A stretch of DNA of 37,768 nt, from positions 1-37,768 of the forward strand of contig JAJQDV010000058.1 in the NCBI GenBank assembly GCA_021202015.1. Reading direction: 5' to 3'. The notes under the pieces are model-generated. The model did no database searches. It saw only the letters and a program-made list of their open reading frames with translations, and was not told the origin of the DNA. A program made the position numbers and the translations under genes. Source of the DNA: Clostridiales bacterium. Lineage in GTDB: Bacteria; Bacillota; Clostridia; Lachnospirales; Lachnospiraceae. How positions within the stretch are numbered: the stretch's first letter is position 1; every line of letters begins with the position of its first letter. Positions 1 to 7,500 of this stretch are shown piece after piece.

Positions 1-1
1 A

Positions 2-349
2 GATTGGTTATCGATATGGCAAAAGAGACTGGTGAATGGATCATGTACGGAAAGGGATGCCTGGGTGGGTTATATCATCTGTATGGATGGAATCCGCTAT
101 TATTATTCAGGGGATTCCGACGCGACGAAGGAAGCGAAAGCAGTGCATTGTGATGTGGCATTTATTCCTATCGGCGGGACATATACGACGAATGCACGGG
201 ATGCGACGGAATGGGTAAATACGATAAAGCCGGCCGTAGTTGTGCCGGTCCATTACGGGAGCATTGTCGGGAAAATGCAGGATGCGGATGTATTTAAAGA
301 AAGAGTCGCCGATGATATACAGGTAGTGACCAAAATAACAGGCGAGTAA
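2..349 (+). CDS. MBL-fold metal-dependent hydrolase, C-terminal part
   Basis: This is the C-terminal end of a metallo-beta-lactamase-fold hydrolase of the UPF0173/L-ascorbate-6-phosphate-lactonase-like type; the 5' part lies outside the window. Seen: WVGYIICMDGIRYYYSGDSD, where the GD.D segment carries a metal-ligand Asp of the fold, then CDVAFIPIGGTYT, and PVHYGS, which supplies the last metal-ligand His. The homology is clear from about position 50. The first about 15 codons read poorly against the family, which normally has a Pro/His-rich stretch before WVGYI, so the 5' edge may be diverged or frame-damaged. The reading frame is open to the window edge, and the GTG at 32 is probably not a start. 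The substrate cannot be told. It is followed 19 bp later by the deformylase gene on the same strand. Confidence 0.7.
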   Translation, partial: DWLSIWQKRLVNGSCTERDAWVGYIICMDGIRYYYSGDSDATKEAKAVHCDVAFIPIGGTYTTNARDATEWVNTIKPAVVVPVHYGSIVGKMQDADVFKERVADDIQVVTKITGE

Positions 350-368
350 ATTTGAATGACGGAAAATT

Positions 369-782
369 ATGAGTGTGAAACCAATTATGAAGGACGTCCT
401 GTTCCTTTCACAGAAAGCGGAGCCGGCCACGAGTGCGGATAAGCAGGTTGCCATAGATCTTCTGGATACGCTGCAGGCGCATAAAGATGGATGTGTCGGG
501 ATGGCTGCAAACATGATCGGTGTAAATAAAGCCGTCATAGCAGTGAATATGGGTATGGTGAATGTGATTATGTTCAATCCCAAAATCGTTAAGAAGGCCG
601 GTGCGTTTGATACGCAGGAGGGTTGCCTGTCTCTCAGCGGTGTCCGTAAATGCACCCGTTACCGGGAGATTGAAGTCACCTGGCAGGATATGAACTTCAA
701 AACGCAGAGGCAGAAATTTTCCGGCTGGGTCGCGCAGATTATCCAGCATGAAGTGGATCACTTGTCCGGAATTATTATCTGA
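369..782 (+). CDS. def: Peptide deformylase-like protein (short, divergent)
   Basis: Peptide deformylases remove the formyl group from the N-terminal methionine of new proteins in the cytoplasm, using a metal held by one Cys and two His. Seen: 137 residues with motif 2 EGCLS (Cys86) and motif 3 HEVDH (His127, Glu128, His131), so the metal site is intact. Motif 1 reads VGMAANMIG at 43-51 where the canonical form is GLAAPQIG, so the transition-state Gln is Met (residue 49). The chain stops just after motif 3 and lacks the C-terminal helix of full-length enzymes. As I recall, this matches a known short deformylase subfamily of anaerobic Firmicutes, so this is probably an accessory paralogue rather than the main enzyme. 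The ribosome site before ATG 369 is weak (GGAAA). It may be co-transcribed with the upstream hydrolase gene. Confidence 0.85.
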   Translation: MSVKPIMKDVLFLSQKAEPATSADKQVAIDLLDTLQAHKDGCVGMAANMIGVNKAVIAVNMGMVNVIMFNPKIVKKAGAFDTQEGCLSLSGVRKCTRYREIEVTWQDMNFKTQRQKFSGWVAQIIQHEVDHLSGIII

Positions 783-798
783 AACGAATGTGGCCAGA

Positions 799-852
799 AA
801 ATCGATAGCGGCGGGTAAATCGATGGCGGCGGGTAAATCGATGGCGGCGGGT
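799..852 (+). repeat. Three tandem 18-bp repeats
   Basis: Three head-to-tail copies of AAATCGATRGCGGCGGGT lie just after the deformylase stop; copy 1 differs from copies 2 and 3 at one base. In one frame they read Lys-Ser-(Ile/Met)-Ala-Ala-Gly three times. That frame is open from 748 to 1005 but has no credible start, so coding is unlikely. The array sits between two genes that converge on it and looks like replication-slippage expansion. Confidence 0.85.
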
Positions 853-856
853 AAAG

Positions 857-1648
857 TTACCGGTACATGTCCGGACGCCTTGCTGCTATATATTTTCTTT
901 TCTGACGTGCGTTTGCTGCTTCAGCCAGATCAATATCGTAAGTCAACAGGCATTCCGTATCGTCTGCTTTCAGTAAAACACTCCCATCAGGTCCTGCAAT
1001 TATAGATTCACCTGAAAAATTCATGGAATCTTCCTGCCCAATACGATTGCACATTGCAATAAATACTTGATTTTGCATCGCCTGAACGCGGATTTCCCAT
1101 TCAAACATTTCCATTGGCTCGTCTTTACAATTTGCGGTAGGAATCAGAACCAGGTCTGCTCCTTTGAGCGCGCAGGTTCGAATGCTTTCCGGCAAATGCC
1201 TGTCAAAGCAGATCACAATTCCCACATTTCCAAATTCAGTACTGAATACTTTGAAACCTTCCTCTGATGGCGTATAGTAGTCTTTTTCATAAAAGAGCGG
1301 TGCCTGAACGACATGAACCATTTTTGCTGCATCCACCAGTCGCCCGTTCGTATCAATCCACAGGGAAGCATCATAGCAATTTCCGTTTTCTTCAAGGTAA
1401 AGATTGGGAGAGATATACAGGCGGTGCTGACGGCTTATGTCACGCAACTGCTTTATATATCTATGCTCCAATGTCATTTTATATTGCTCCACGTTTCTCT
1501 TTTCATACTGCGGGAAAAATGGAGAAAACTGTATCTCCGGAAAGAAGATCAGATTACAGTCGGAAGCAGCATTACAGCTGGTCAGTACCTTTGCCCAATT
1601 CTCATCCATATTTTCAGACATGGACATCTGTGCCATAGCAATTTTCAT
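857..1648 (-). CDS. Carbon-nitrogen hydrolase (nitrilase superfamily)
   Basis: The nitrilase superfamily hydrolyses amides, N-carbamoyl amines or nitriles through a Glu-Lys-Cys triad. Seen: 263 residues with Glu38 in FFPE, Lys109 in AAKMVHV, and Cys147 in IVICFDRHLPES, all at the usual spacing, so the enzyme should be active. The layout resembles N-carbamoylputrescine amidase and related amidases rather than true nitrilases, but the substrate is not determined. It is cytoplasmic, with no signal peptide. It lies 66 bp downstream of the C26 peptidase-like gene on the same strand and is very probably in one operon with it. The pairing of a gamma-glutamyl hydrolase-like protein with a nitrilase-like amidase suggests breakdown of an amide or polyamine-type nitrogen compound (inference). 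Confidence 0.88.
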   Translation of the reverse strand: MKIAMAQMSMSENMDENWAKVLTSCNAASDCNLIFFPEIQFSPFFPQYEKRNVEQYKMTLEHRYIKQLRDISRQHRLYISPNLYLEENGNCYDASLWIDTNGRLVDAAKMVHVVQAPLFYEKDYYTPSEEGFKVFSTEFGNVGIVICFDRHLPESIRTCALKGADLVLIPTANCKDEPMEMFEWEIRVQAMQNQVFIAMCNRIGQEDSMNFSGESIIAGPDGSVLLKADDTECLLTYDIDLAEAANARQKRKYIAARRPDMYR

Positions 1649-1714
1649 CGTAGCTGCCCTCCATATTTTCCTGCAAAACCTGCTTTCGATTCAACAATAA
1701 AGTGGAATATAACA

Positions 1715-2419
1715 TTACTGACATGCATTTACAAACGCTTCAAAAATTTTTCTGCTGTTTTGATTGACATGAAAATCAAATTCCGGATGCCACTGAAAAG
1801 CCCATACAAGTTCCCGCCCTGTATGTCTGACAGCTTCAATCAGGCCGTCCTCTGATTCTGCCATAATTTCCAGATCTGTGCCCGGCTTTTTAATGGCCTG
1901 GTGGTGGTAGCTGTTGACGCCCAGCCGTTCCGTCAACAGCAGTTCGTATAAGGGCGTTTGTTTTCTTATATTTACTTCATGAGCAGATCTGGTATAGGGT
2001 GGTTCCATGTGATGCTCAACATTGCTTAGATATTCTGACGGCAAATCCTGATATAAGGTTCCACCCTGAAGGACATTGATAAGCTGAATGCCGCGACATA
2101 TTCCCAATACCGGTTTGTTATGCTCTAATGCATAAGCATACAATGCGGATTCCAGCAAATCTCTTTCAACACATGAAATACCACAGTCTTTTTTGCGAGG
2201 TTCGTTATATAGCGAAGGCGAAACATCGTGACCGCCGGTCAGAAGCAGGCCATCGCATCTGTCAAATATTTCAATGGCATCTTTTGTATCACTTGTAAGC
2301 GGTAAAATAAGAGGAATGGCGCCAGATTCTTTTATACCATTCATATATCCGGGTAACATCCAGATGCTCTCTTTTTCATCGTCCCATAATGGAACGACAG
2401 CTATTATCTTCTTTGCCAT
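1715..2419 (-). CDS. Class I glutamine amidotransferase-like hydrolase (peptidase C26, PuuD-like)
   Basis: This family (PuuD/YvdE-type) cleaves gamma-glutamyl bonds, for example gamma-glutamyl-GABA in the putrescine pathway. Seen: 234 residues; LLLTGGHDVSPSLY near 59-71; nucleophile Cys108 in LGICRGIQLINV; and the catalytic His211-Glu213 in AFQWHPEFDF. The triad is complete. It has no signal peptide, so it is cytoplasmic. The start ATG (complement of 2417-2419) has GGAG about 7 bases upstream. A candidate promoter lies immediately upstream at 2441-2469. It is first in a two-gene minus-strand operon with the nitrilase-type enzyme. The rest of a Puu pathway is not in the window, so the exact substrate is left open. 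Confidence 0.88.
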   Translation of the reverse strand: MAKKIIAVVPLWDDEKESIWMLPGYMNGIKESGAIPLILPLTSDTKDAIEIFDRCDGLLLTGGHDVSPSLYNEPRKKDCGISCVERDLLESALYAYALEHNKPVLGICRGIQLINVLQGGTLYQDLPSEYLSNVEHHMEPPYTRSAHEVNIRKQTPLYELLLTERLGVNSYHHQAIKKPGTDLEIMAESEDGLIEAVRHTGRELVWAFQWHPEFDFHVNQNSRKIFEAFVNACQ

Positions 2420-2440
2420 TTTCTATCTCCAAACACCTTA

Positions 2441-2469
2441 AATACAAAATATACCGATTCCCCGGTCAA
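2441..2469 (-). promoter_or_regulatory. Candidate sigma-A promoter for the C26/nitrilase pair
   Basis: On the minus strand, TTGACC (2464-2469) and TGTATT (2441-2446) are separated by 17 bases. They sit 21 bases or more upstream of the start codon at 2419. The -35 is good and the -10 is only fair. Confidence 0.45.
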
Positions 2470-2480
2470 TCTTTTAAAGA

Positions 2481-2526
2481 CTGGTTGCTTCAAAGTATAT
2501 CCGAAGAGAGTCCTTAAAGCAACCAG
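2481..2526. repeat. Inverted repeat, 10-bp arms
   Basis: CTGGTTGCTT (2481-2490) is repeated in inverse form as AAGCAACCAG (2517-2526) with 26 bases between. It lies in the AT-rich non-coding strip between the C26 operon and the fused pseudogene, just before a second inverted repeat at 2567-2633. It may be a remnant of a mobile element end or a weak hairpin. Confidence 0.6.
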
Positions 2527-2566
2527 AAAATACGTTCTAAATCGGTCGAATTATCTGCCCCTTATA

Positions 2567-2633
2567 AAAATCAGCACCTTCGTTTTTTACTCTATACTGG
2601 TCTTCAATAAGAGCGTAAAAAGGTGCTGATTTT
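2567..2633. repeat. Inverted repeat, 14-bp arms, at the edge of a gene scar
   Basis: AAAATCAGCACCTT (2567-2580) pairs exactly with AAGGTGCTGATTTT (2620-2633) across a 39-base loop. T-rich tracts follow the arm on both strands (TTTTATTTT on plus, TTTTTAT on minus). It could therefore be a bidirectional terminator, but the long loop and its position exactly at the left border of the ATPase fragment also suit an element boundary. Confidence 0.6.
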
Positions 2634-2638
2634 ATTTT

Positions 2639-3112
2639 GCGGGAAATACAGGACTGGCCTCTGTATTTGAGTACGACTTTGATGTTGACAGGATTCTTGA
2701 TGAGCTGGGCAATATTTTGCGTAAGAAACCGATTGTGCCGGGAAAAACACTGGTCATATTTGATGAGATACAGGCCTGCCCGAAAGCAATTACATCGCTA
2801 AAATATTTTTGCGAGAACAAAAGAGAACTGCATATGATTTGCGCCGGTTCTCTGCTGGGTGTTTCTATTCGCAGAGATGGGATTCCGGAAGTACTTTCGT
2901 CATTGAGGAACAGAGGGGGCCAGACAGCCGTAGTATCCAATAAGATTGATTTTGCAGTACAGCAGCTTTGTGTACAATATTTTGACGGGCTCTTTGATAT
3001 GGCGGTCGGAGAACGGGAAGGTGTCCGAAAGAAACCGGCACCGGATGCTATTTACGCTGTGCTTGGATTCATGCCGGTTTTTCTCCCTTCCCATTTCCCT
3101 CCGGCGCATTGA
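2639..3112 (+). pseudogene. Fusion of an AAA/DUF4143 ATPase fragment and a HAD phosphatase fragment
   Basis: One open frame carries pieces of two unrelated families. From 2639 to about 2880 it matches the middle of AAA_14/DUF4143 ATPases: FEYDFDVDRILDEL, then Walker B LVIFDEIQACP, then LKYFCEN and ICAGSLLGVSI. The P-loop and the C-terminal half are missing. From about 2881 to 3066 it matches phosphoglycolate-phosphatase-like HAD proteins: TAVVSNKIDFAVQQLC, YFDGLFDMAVGEREGV and RKKPAPDAIYAVLG. It lacks the N-terminal nucleophile DxD motif and the last acidic motif. The final about 15 codons are simply antisense to the histidine kinase gene. There is no start codon with a ribosome site. Both parts are remnants joined by deletion; a functional product is very unlikely. 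Confidence 0.8.
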
Positions 3113-4505
3113 ACCGGACCAGAAATGTACTGCCGAGCCCGGGTTCGCTCTCCGCAAAAACGGCGCCTCCGTGAAATTCCGTGATTTCCTTTACCATGGA
3201 AAGCCCCAGCCCGTTTCCCTCCCCCGCGCGGGAGGCGTCGGCCTGATAAAAACGCTGGAAAATATGGGGCAGATCCTCCGGAGGGATACCGATGCCGTCA
3301 TCCTGCACGGAGAGCAGCAGGCCGTCCTCATCCGTCAGGAGCCGGACGGTCGTGTGCCCGCCGGGTGTGCCGTAGCGGTAGGCGTTGCCGATCAGATTGG
3401 AGAGCAGGCGGGTCAGAAGCTCGCGGTTGCCGAAAAAATACACATTTTTTTCTGTGTCACAGGTCAGAGAGATGTCCTTTTCACGGATCAGCGCCAGATC
3501 GGCGCAGACGTCCTCCACCAGTCCGGTCAGGTCGAGATCCTCTTTTCCGTAGCGCTCAGGCTGCAGCTCCAGCCGCGTAAACTCCAGCATACTGTTGATC
3601 AGGCGGCTCATCTTATTTCCCTGGCGTTGAATGACGTCCAGCGCTTCCCGGTATTCGGCGTTTTCCCGTTCTGTCTCCAGCGTCAGTTCGCATTGCGCGT
3701 TGATAACGGATATCGGCGTCCGCAGTTCATGGGAGGCGTCGGAGATGAATTGCTGCTGAGTCTGAAAGGATTCGTCCAGCCGGGTGAACATTTCGTTAAA
3801 CTGCTCCGCCAGCTGATGCAGTTCGTCGCTCCCTTTGCCGAGCTGTATTCTTTTTTTCAGATCGTCTCCCTGCCGGATTTCCGATGCGGTGTCCGCGATC
3901 TGCTTAATCGGGCGCAGCGTCCGCCGCGCGATCATATACCCGCCAATTATGGCGAGGATCAGCAGGCTCGGAAGCAGGATCAGAGAGGTGCGTGAGATGG
4001 AAGAAAGCTCGGCCGCGCCCTGCGTTTCGGATACGATGCCGCGCAGCCAGAGATCCTCCAGGCCTTCCAGTTCCAGCTTGCGGTCAAAAATATAATAAAG
4101 CGTCCCATCGACCGTGACTTTCTGTATCTGAGAATCCGTAAACGCGATATCCCCGGTTTCTCTGGAGATCGGATTGATGCCGTACACCAGCGTACCGTCA
4201 GACTGGTACAGGGAGGTATAGATCTGGTTGACCCTGTCCAGGAAATCATCGTCAACCTGGATAAATCCGTCGCCGTAGCGCAGATAGAAATCCGGATCCT
4301 CCGCCATATCCGCGAAATCAATGGAGGTATAGTATTCGATCTCGTCCACATTGTTCTCCACGGTCTGGATCAGGTTGTCGCGGATCGTTTTCTGTATGAT
4401 CTGACTGCTGACGGACAGGATGACCAGATAGGTGAGCGCTACAACGACGATCAGGACAGCGGAAAACCAGAGGGTAATCTTTGCGCGTATGGATAAATTT
4501 TTCAT
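3069..4505 (-). CDS. Sensor histidine kinase (HAMP, HisKA, HATPase)
   Basis: This is a membrane sensor kinase partnered with the response regulator encoded 22 bp upstream. Seen in 478 residues: a first membrane segment at about 10-33, an extracytoplasmic sensor region at about 34-173, a second membrane segment at about 174-192, HAMP, then the phospho-acceptor His259 in FISDASHELRTPISVI. The ATP-binding domain has an N-box with Asn374 (NLIGNAYRYG), G1 DDGIGIP (402-408), F-box HIFQRFYQ, and G2 GNGLGLS (430-436), all intact. The start ATG has AGGAAC about 6 bases upstream. It is the last gene of the PepSY-regulator-kinase operon. The PepSY partner suggests sensing at the envelope; the actual ligand is unknown. 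Confidence 0.93.
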   Translation of the reverse strand: MKNLSIRAKITLWFSAVLIVVVALTYLVILSVSSQIIQKTIRDNLIQTVENNVDEIEYYTSIDFADMAEDPDFYLRYGDGFIQVDDDFLDRVNQIYTSLYQSDGTLVYGINPISRETGDIAFTDSQIQKVTVDGTLYYIFDRKLELEGLEDLWLRGIVSETQGAAELSSISRTSLILLPSLLILAIIGGYMIARRTLRPIKQIADTASEIRQGDDLKKRIQLGKGSDELHQLAEQFNEMFTRLDESFQTQQQFISDASHELRTPISVINAQCELTLETERENAEYREALDVIQRQGNKMSRLINSMLEFTRLELQPERYGKEDLDLTGLVEDVCADLALIREKDISLTCDTEKNVYFFGNRELLTRLLSNLIGNAYRYGTPGGHTTVRLLTDEDGLLLSVQDDGIGIPPEDLPHIFQRFYQADASRAGEGNGLGLSMVKEITEFHGGAVFAESEPGLGSTFLVRFNAPEGNGKGEKPA

Positions 4506-4527
4506 GGACAGGTTCCTCGCTTCTCAA

Positions 4528-5235
4528 TCAGACCGGTTCGTCATTCCTGCCGCCCGGCGGCTGTGTATCGGCGCGCAGGACATATCCCCTGCCGCGCACG
4601 GTATGAATCAGCTTCCGCTCCTGCCCGCCGTCGATTTTTCGCCGCAGGTAGCTGATATATACGTCCACAACATTGGTGCCGCCCTCATAGTCATAATTCC
4701 AGATGTGGTTTTCAATCTGTTCGCGCGAGAGGATTCGGTTCCGGTTGTGCATCATGTATTCCAGGAGTGCGTATTCTTTTGCGGACAGCGGGATTTCCCG
4801 GCCGTTGCGGGTTACGCTCTTAGCCGCGCAGTCCAGAATGAGGTCGCCGGCGACGAGCCTGCTGTCCGCCGAGCCGTGGGAGACCCGGATCATGGTCCGC
4901 AGGCGCGCGCCCAGTTCCTCGAAGGAAAACGGTTTGACGAGGTAGTCGTTGGCGCCGCTGTCAAGTCCTTTCACGCGGTCGGCAATGGAGTCGCGCGCCG
5001 TCAGAAAAAGTACCGGCGTCGATTTTCCGGCGCGGCGCAGCGCCTGCAGAACGGCAAAACCATCCGCTCCGGGCATCATGATATCCAGAATAACGGCGTC
5101 GTAGTCCGTATAGGAAAGGATGTCGATGGCTTCCCTGCCGTCAAAACAGCTGTCCACGCTATATCCGTCCGAGGTCAGTTTTTTTGAGATGATATGGTTT
5201 AAGTCACGCTCATCTTCCGCGATCAATATGCGCAT
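4528..5235 (-). CDS. OmpR/PhoB-family response regulator
   Basis: Cytoplasmic DNA-binding regulator phosphorylated by the adjacent kinase. Seen: receiver domain 1-115 with acidic pair Glu7-Asp8, phospho-acceptor Asp51 in AVILDIMMPGADG, Thr79 and Lys101 in DYLVKPFS. A winged-helix domain follows, with SAKEYALLEYMM and the typical ending VRGRGYVL. I chose the ATG at 5235 (MRILIAEDE) because AAGGAA lies just upstream and the receiver begins there; a longer frame to 5274 adds 13 residues with no family match. It is the middle gene of the operon. A tandem direct repeat at the operon promoter (6128-6145) is the likely target, so autoregulation is probable (inference). Confidence 0.93.
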   Translation of the reverse strand: MRILIAEDERDLNHIISKKLTSDGYSVDSCFDGREAIDILSYTDYDAVILDIMMPGADGFAVLQALRRAGKSTPVLFLTARDSIADRVKGLDSGANDYLVKPFSFEELGARLRTMIRVSHGSADSRLVAGDLILDCAAKSVTRNGREIPLSAKEYALLEYMMHNRNRILSREQIENHIWNYDYEGGTNVVDVYISYLRRKIDGGQERKLIHTVRGRGYVLRADTQPPGGRNDEPV

Positions 5236-5333
5236 GATTGTTCCTTTCAGGGGCGGGTCATGTGAACCACCCATTGTCTAAAGCCGGTGGGATTGCGGCA
5301 GCCCTGATTTCAAGAGCCGCCGCTGCCTGTTCG

Positions 5334-6077
5334 TCAGTCATTCTCTTTGTCAAATTCCAGAATGGCGCCGGTTACGGCGTTCAGGGTGTATTCATACTCC
5401 GTTCTTCCATAATAGAAATCGATCTCATAAACCATGATACCATTGTCTCTTTCCAGCATTGCCTTCCGGAAGGTTACATCCGCCGCGGACAGTCCCGCGT
5501 CGGCCAGCGCGATTGATTTTGCTTCCTCAGCGCTGATATACGAATCCGAGGAAGTGTCAGAAGTCCCGGCACTGCCGCCCTGAAATGCTTCCGTGCTTTT
5601 TTCGAGAATGGCTCCGTCTGATATCCGGATTTCATAGTCGTATTCCGTCGTTGCCGTATAAAAATCAATTTCATAGACAGCGACGCCGTTGTCGGTGTCA
5701 CGGCCCTCTGCCGTATAGGTGACGTCTGCTGCTGTCAGCCCGGCGTCGGCCAGCGCGATGGCTTTTGCGTCGTCCAGAGAAATTCCTGTGGAGTCGGTGT
5801 CCGCAGATGCCGTATTTGCGTCAGCGGTTCCGGTCGAGGCAGATGGATCGGAAGCGGTTGTGTTATCGGCGGCTGCGGAGGAAGTTGTATTGTCAGTGTC
5901 CGCGGCGGCCGAACTGTCAACGGTTTCAGCTTCCGCGGAGGAAGCCTGTGTTGTGGCTGCAGTGTTCGATGTACACGCTGTCGCCGTTCCTGTCAGGACA
6001 ATCGCGCCTGCGATACATACAATCGAAAGGATTCGTCCCGGCATAATTTTTTTTGTTTCTGAACAGATTCTCTTCAT
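5334..6077 (-). CDS. Exported protein with two PepSY domains
   Basis: PepSY domains occur in extracytoplasmic proteins thought to modulate peptidases or sense envelope state, and in Firmicutes they are often encoded beside two-component systems. Seen in 247 residues: an N-terminal basic/hydrophobic export signal ending near TACTSN (Cys35; the residues before it are a poor lipobox, so lipidation is uncertain); a Ser/Thr/Ala/Asp-rich low-complexity linker at about 38-97; then two PepSY repeats. The repeats are close copies of each other, both with IALADAGL.AADVT, VYEIDFY and a final GAIL.. motif, suggesting internal duplication. The ribosome site AGGAGG is 8 bases from ATG. It is first in the operon with the regulator and kinase, 98 bp before the regulator. 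It is likely an accessory sensor for that kinase (inference). Confidence 0.85.
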   Translation of the reverse strand: MKRICSETKKIMPGRILSIVCIAGAIVLTGTATACTSNTAATTQASSAEAETVDSSAAADTDNTTSSAAADNTTASDPSASTGTADANTASADTDSTGISLDDAKAIALADAGLTAADVTYTAEGRDTDNGVAVYEIDFYTATTEYDYEIRISDGAILEKSTEAFQGGSAGTSDTSSDSYISAEEAKSIALADAGLSAADVTFRKAMLERDNGIMVYEIDFYYGRTEYEYTLNAVTGAILEFDKEND

Positions 6078-6113
6078 GATGATGTCCTCCTCGTTTTTTT
6101 ATTTTATGACAGA

Positions 6114-6145
6114 AGTATAACAGCCGTACATTAGAAGAACATTAA
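6114..6145 (-). promoter_or_regulatory. Promoter with tandem OmpR-like box for the PepSY operon
   Basis: On the minus strand a -10 hexamer TATACT lies at 6114-6119. Just upstream, in the -35 region, is a direct repeat TTAATGT/CTAATGT (plus-strand ACATTAG at 6128-6134 and ACATTAA at 6139-6145) with an 11-base period. There is no good -35. This is the usual layout for activation by an OmpR-type regulator bound as a tandem dimer, which fits the regulator encoded in the operon. Confidence 0.55.
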
Positions 6146-6313
6146 CGAATGAAAACAGCAACCTGTTTTACGGAAATTTTAAAAATCTGTCTACATAAAA
6201 GTAAACTCCAAAGTTAATTTAACGCGATTGTGGGATCGTAGTCAAGTCATATTTCCCCGGCTCCCTCAATATCAGGAATACGCTCCGACAGGAATTATGT
6301 CGCAAATGCGACC

Positions 6314-6342
6314 GCGCCTGGCGCGAGAATGCGCCAGGGCGC
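6314..6342 (+). terminator. GC-rich hairpin followed by a short T-run upstream of the LD-carboxypeptidase gene
   Basis: GCGCCTGGCGC (6314-6324) pairs with GCGCCAGGGCGC (6331-6342) with one bulged base and a 6-base loop, followed by ATACTTTTTC. It has the form of a rho-independent terminator reading rightward, and there is no gene just upstream on plus that would need one. It could therefore act as an attenuator in the leader of the 6426 gene. The rest of 6150-6420 holds no further gene that I can support. Confidence 0.5.
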
Positions 6343-6425
6343 ATACTTTTTCATGGAGGTTTACTATAGAATGGACATTGACCGGTTCTTCTGGTATCAT
6401 GGTTTTTCATAAGGAGGAGATTTTT

Positions 6426-7448
6426 ATGAGATATCCGAAATTTTTACAGAAAAACGGCGTCATCGGTTTTGTCGCGCCGTCCTACGGCTGCAATATAGAA
6501 CCCTACAAATCCGCGTTTGATCATGCGCAGGAAACGTTTCTGAAGATGGGTTTTCGTGTGGAGACCGGACCGAACTGCTATGAAGGCAGCGGGATCGGGA
6601 TCAGCAATACGCCGGAAAAATGTGGCGCGGAGCTGCAGGAATATTATTGCAGCAGGACGAATGACGTGCTGATTTCCTGCGGGGGCGGGGAGCTGATGTG
6701 CGAGGATTTGAATTTCGTGGATTTTGAACAGATCAAAAAGGCGGAGCCTAAGTGGTATCTGGGCTATTCGGACAACACGAATATGACGTTTCTGCTGACG
6801 ACCCTTTGCGATACCGCTTCGATTTACGGCCCCTGCGCGCCGGCTTTCGGCATGGAGCCGTGGCACCCGGCGATCCGCGCGGCGCTGGATATTCTGACCG
6901 GGAAGCGCCTGACGGTTCACGGCTATGACAAATATGAGAAAGAGGGTTTGAAGGACGAGGAACATCCGCTGCTTCCCTACAATGTAACCGAACCCCGCGT
7001 CATGGTGCGGGTTCCGGATGAAGACATACATGTGGAGGGGCGGCTGGTCGGCGGATGCCTGGATCTGTTGCCGCTGTATCTCGGAACGAGGTTTGACAGC
7101 GTGCTTGATTTTGTGGAAAAATACAGGGATGACGGCATCCTCTGGTTCCTGGAATCCTGCGATTTAAATCCGATGGGCATCCGGCGTGCGCTCTGGCAGC
7201 TGGAACAGGCAGGATGGTTTCGGCATCTTTCCGGGTTCCTGATCGGGCGGCCGCTGTGCCATGGGGAGGAGATGCTCGGGATGGATCAGTACGAGGCGGT
7301 CACCGGGATACTGGGGAAATACGGCGTTCCGATTCTCATGGATCTGGACATCGGGCATATTCCCCCGGCGATGCCGCTGATCTGCGGGAGTTACGCGAAG
7401 GCGGACGCGGTCGGCAATGAGATCACAATTCGAATGGAATTAAAGTAA
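6426..7448 (+). CDS. LD-carboxypeptidase family protein (peptidase S66, LdcA/MccF-like)
   Basis: S66 serine peptidases include LdcA, which trims the terminal D-Ala from muramoyl tetrapeptides in cell-wall recycling, and MccF, which inactivates the peptide-nucleotide microcin C. Seen: 340 residues with the nucleophile Ser115 in GYSDNTN, catalytic Glu243 in LWFLESCDL, His311 in DLDIGHIPPAMPL, and the N-terminal VIGFVAPSYG strand; the Ser-Glu-His triad is complete. The insert and the length fit the MccF-like branch better than short LdcA, so immunity or peptide detoxification is possible. ATG 6426 follows AAGGAGGAG at ideal spacing; a longer in-frame start at 6228 covers only the leader region. 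No signal peptide is present. It is transcribed alone, with the hairpin at 6314-6342 in its leader. Confidence 0.88.
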   Translation: MRYPKFLQKNGVIGFVAPSYGCNIEPYKSAFDHAQETFLKMGFRVETGPNCYEGSGIGISNTPEKCGAELQEYYCSRTNDVLISCGGGELMCEDLNFVDFEQIKKAEPKWYLGYSDNTNMTFLLTTLCDTASIYGPCAPAFGMEPWHPAIRAALDILTGKRLTVHGYDKYEKEGLKDEEHPLLPYNVTEPRVMVRVPDEDIHVEGRLVGGCLDLLPLYLGTRFDSVLDFVEKYRDDGILWFLESCDLNPMGIRRALWQLEQAGWFRHLSGFLIGRPLCHGEEMLGMDQYEAVTGILGKYGVPILMDLDIGHIPPAMPLICGSYAKADAVGNEITIRMELK

Positions 7449-7500
7449 TCTGCAATGCGGTTTCATATCTTGACGAGCCCGGTTCCCGGTGTTATGTACC

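Noticed and set aside
799-852. CRISPR array or coding repeat protein
   Set aside because: The units are 18 bp, directly tandem and without spacers; the open frame has no start site.
2946-3995. Plus-strand open frame of 349 codons over the histidine kinase gene
   Set aside because: Antisense to a kinase whose motifs are all intact.
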